A stretch of DNA of 64,000 nt from Varroa destructor (lineage: Eukaryota; Arthropoda; Arachnida; Mesostigmata; Varroidae), in NCBI RefSeq assembly GCF_002443255.2, contig NW_019211455.1:9395959-9459958 (forward strand). The letters run 5' to 3'. Numbering within the stretch: position 1 is the stretch's first letter; each line of letters opens with the position of its first letter. Of this stretch, positions 63,084 to 64,000 are shown one piece after another. The notes beneath the pieces are model-generated. The model made no database searches and had not been told where the DNA came from. It was given only the letters and a program-made list of their open reading frames with translations. The position numbers and the translations under genes are program-made.

Positions 63084-64000
63084 CAAGAAGTCCACAGACA
63101 TTTGCTGACTCTCTGGATCAGAACTTACTCCAGATTAACAGTAACTCTCTCATGATCTGAAGTATCGACAGTAACAAGGCTGAGGTCTGACTAGATACGA
63201 AGGAAAGACGCAAATCTACTTATATCCCAACAAGTGTGGTGTAGAAATGGAGTTTGCCCGCCAACGGAGTATAAAAACCTTGTAGTTTAGAACAAAAGGA
63301 TACGACGATTCACTTGCTAGAGCACACTCCAATTCCTGACCCCTACCCGCAACAAGCAAACAAGCCAGGATCCCGTTTGTTACATACGGATTACATCAAT
63401 CCGTTTTGCATTTATTTTCCCAATTTATGTTGTTGTAACGTTTGGAGCAACTATAAAACGGGACAAAGAAATATAACCTATGATAGTTCATGCTGCACTT
63501 GGTATCTCGAGAGCCAGGAAGCGATAAGGTTGATGAGATTATTCCATATGGTAAGGACAATAAGGTAATCACTTGATAATAACTTTGCATCCAAATTTTC
63601 GTTCTGACCATACCGTTTTGCACAAAGGGCGGTTCAAGATATATTTATCATTTAGAAAAAAGGCACGAAAAAAGAACCTCGTATGTCTGTTACGCGTTAC
63701 GTGCAGGCAAACGAAGCTAAATCCTTACCAGACACCATAACGAATTTCACAATACATACATAATATCGAGTAATGTCAATAGCTTAACAATACGTGAACA
63801 TTATTAGGAACACGTAAACACACAAATACAAACATACGTAATAAGCACGCGCCTTGATCGCAAAAATTACACATATTTTTCGTATATCTACATATACATA
63901 TTTATACAAACAATATAGACATATTTGGACAATTACGGCTCATTTCTGTATTATATAGGAAAGCTATCCTTAATACTGTACATGACGACAGAGAACATTA

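Larger units (their letters stand above)
62849..64000 (+). other. egl: egl 3' UTR and downstream sequence
   Basis: Untranslated sequence follows the TGA. I see no AATAAA down to the end of the window; an AATATA-type variant lies near 63472. The 3' UTR may therefore use a variant signal or run past the window. It contains a stem-loop at 62993-63014 and a C-rich tract at 63050-63083. No further gene is visible before 64000. Confidence 0.6.

Noticed and set aside
1..64000. Bacterial-type systems such as CRISPR arrays, operons or phage genes
   Set aside because: No regularly spaced repeats or closely packed long ORFs are present. Spliced genes show the DNA is eukaryotic.

Overview
This window looks like nuclear DNA from an arthropod. 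It holds two clearly supported protein-coding genes, both with GT-AG spliceosomal introns, set in long AT-rich non-coding sequence full of microsatellites, palindromes and degenerate tRNA-like repeats. One gene is a homologue of Egalitarian, the RNA-cargo adaptor of the Bicaudal-D/dynein pathway. The other is an achaete-scute family bHLH factor. Together they point to Arthropoda. A chelicerate, perhaps a mite, is my weak guess from the overall style of the sequence; nothing here proves it.

Layout. Positions 1-13526 contain no gene I can support, only microsatellites, a 16-base C run and one tRNA-like stretch. An achaete-scute homologue lies on the minus strand at 14866-13571. It has two exons, and the intron cuts the end of helix 2 of the bHLH domain. 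A candidate poly(A) signal follows 39 bases after the stop. From about 14.9 to 31.5 kb I see no convincing gene. That stretch does hold several foldback structures (27747-27811, 29945-29969, 30051-30190, a perfect 46-bp palindrome at 30719-30764), a tRNA-derived repeat fragment and an orphan TATA-type promoter.

The egalitarian gene runs on the plus strand from 31742 to 62848 in seven coding exons that join in frame to a 924-residue protein. It starts in a TATA-less, GC-containing leader with a possible YY1-type site and a five-codon upstream ORF. Intron 1 is 24.6 kb; the other introns are 0.26-2.1 kb. The 3' UTR begins at 62849 and its end is not visible.

In the Egl protein the sequence shows three tandem copies of a ~65-residue N-terminal module, a DEDD-type 3'-5' exonuclease domain spread over exons 4 and 5, an acidic and Asn/Ser-rich linker, and a TQT motif that fits dynein light chain (LC8) binding. 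This matches the known role of fly Egl in linking localising mRNAs to BicD and dynein light chain. The most interesting observations are the internal module triplication, the His in place of the usual DEDDy Tyr, the intron inside the achaete-scute bHLH, and several strong hairpins in intergenic and intronic DNA. I did not find a clearly new multi-gene system.
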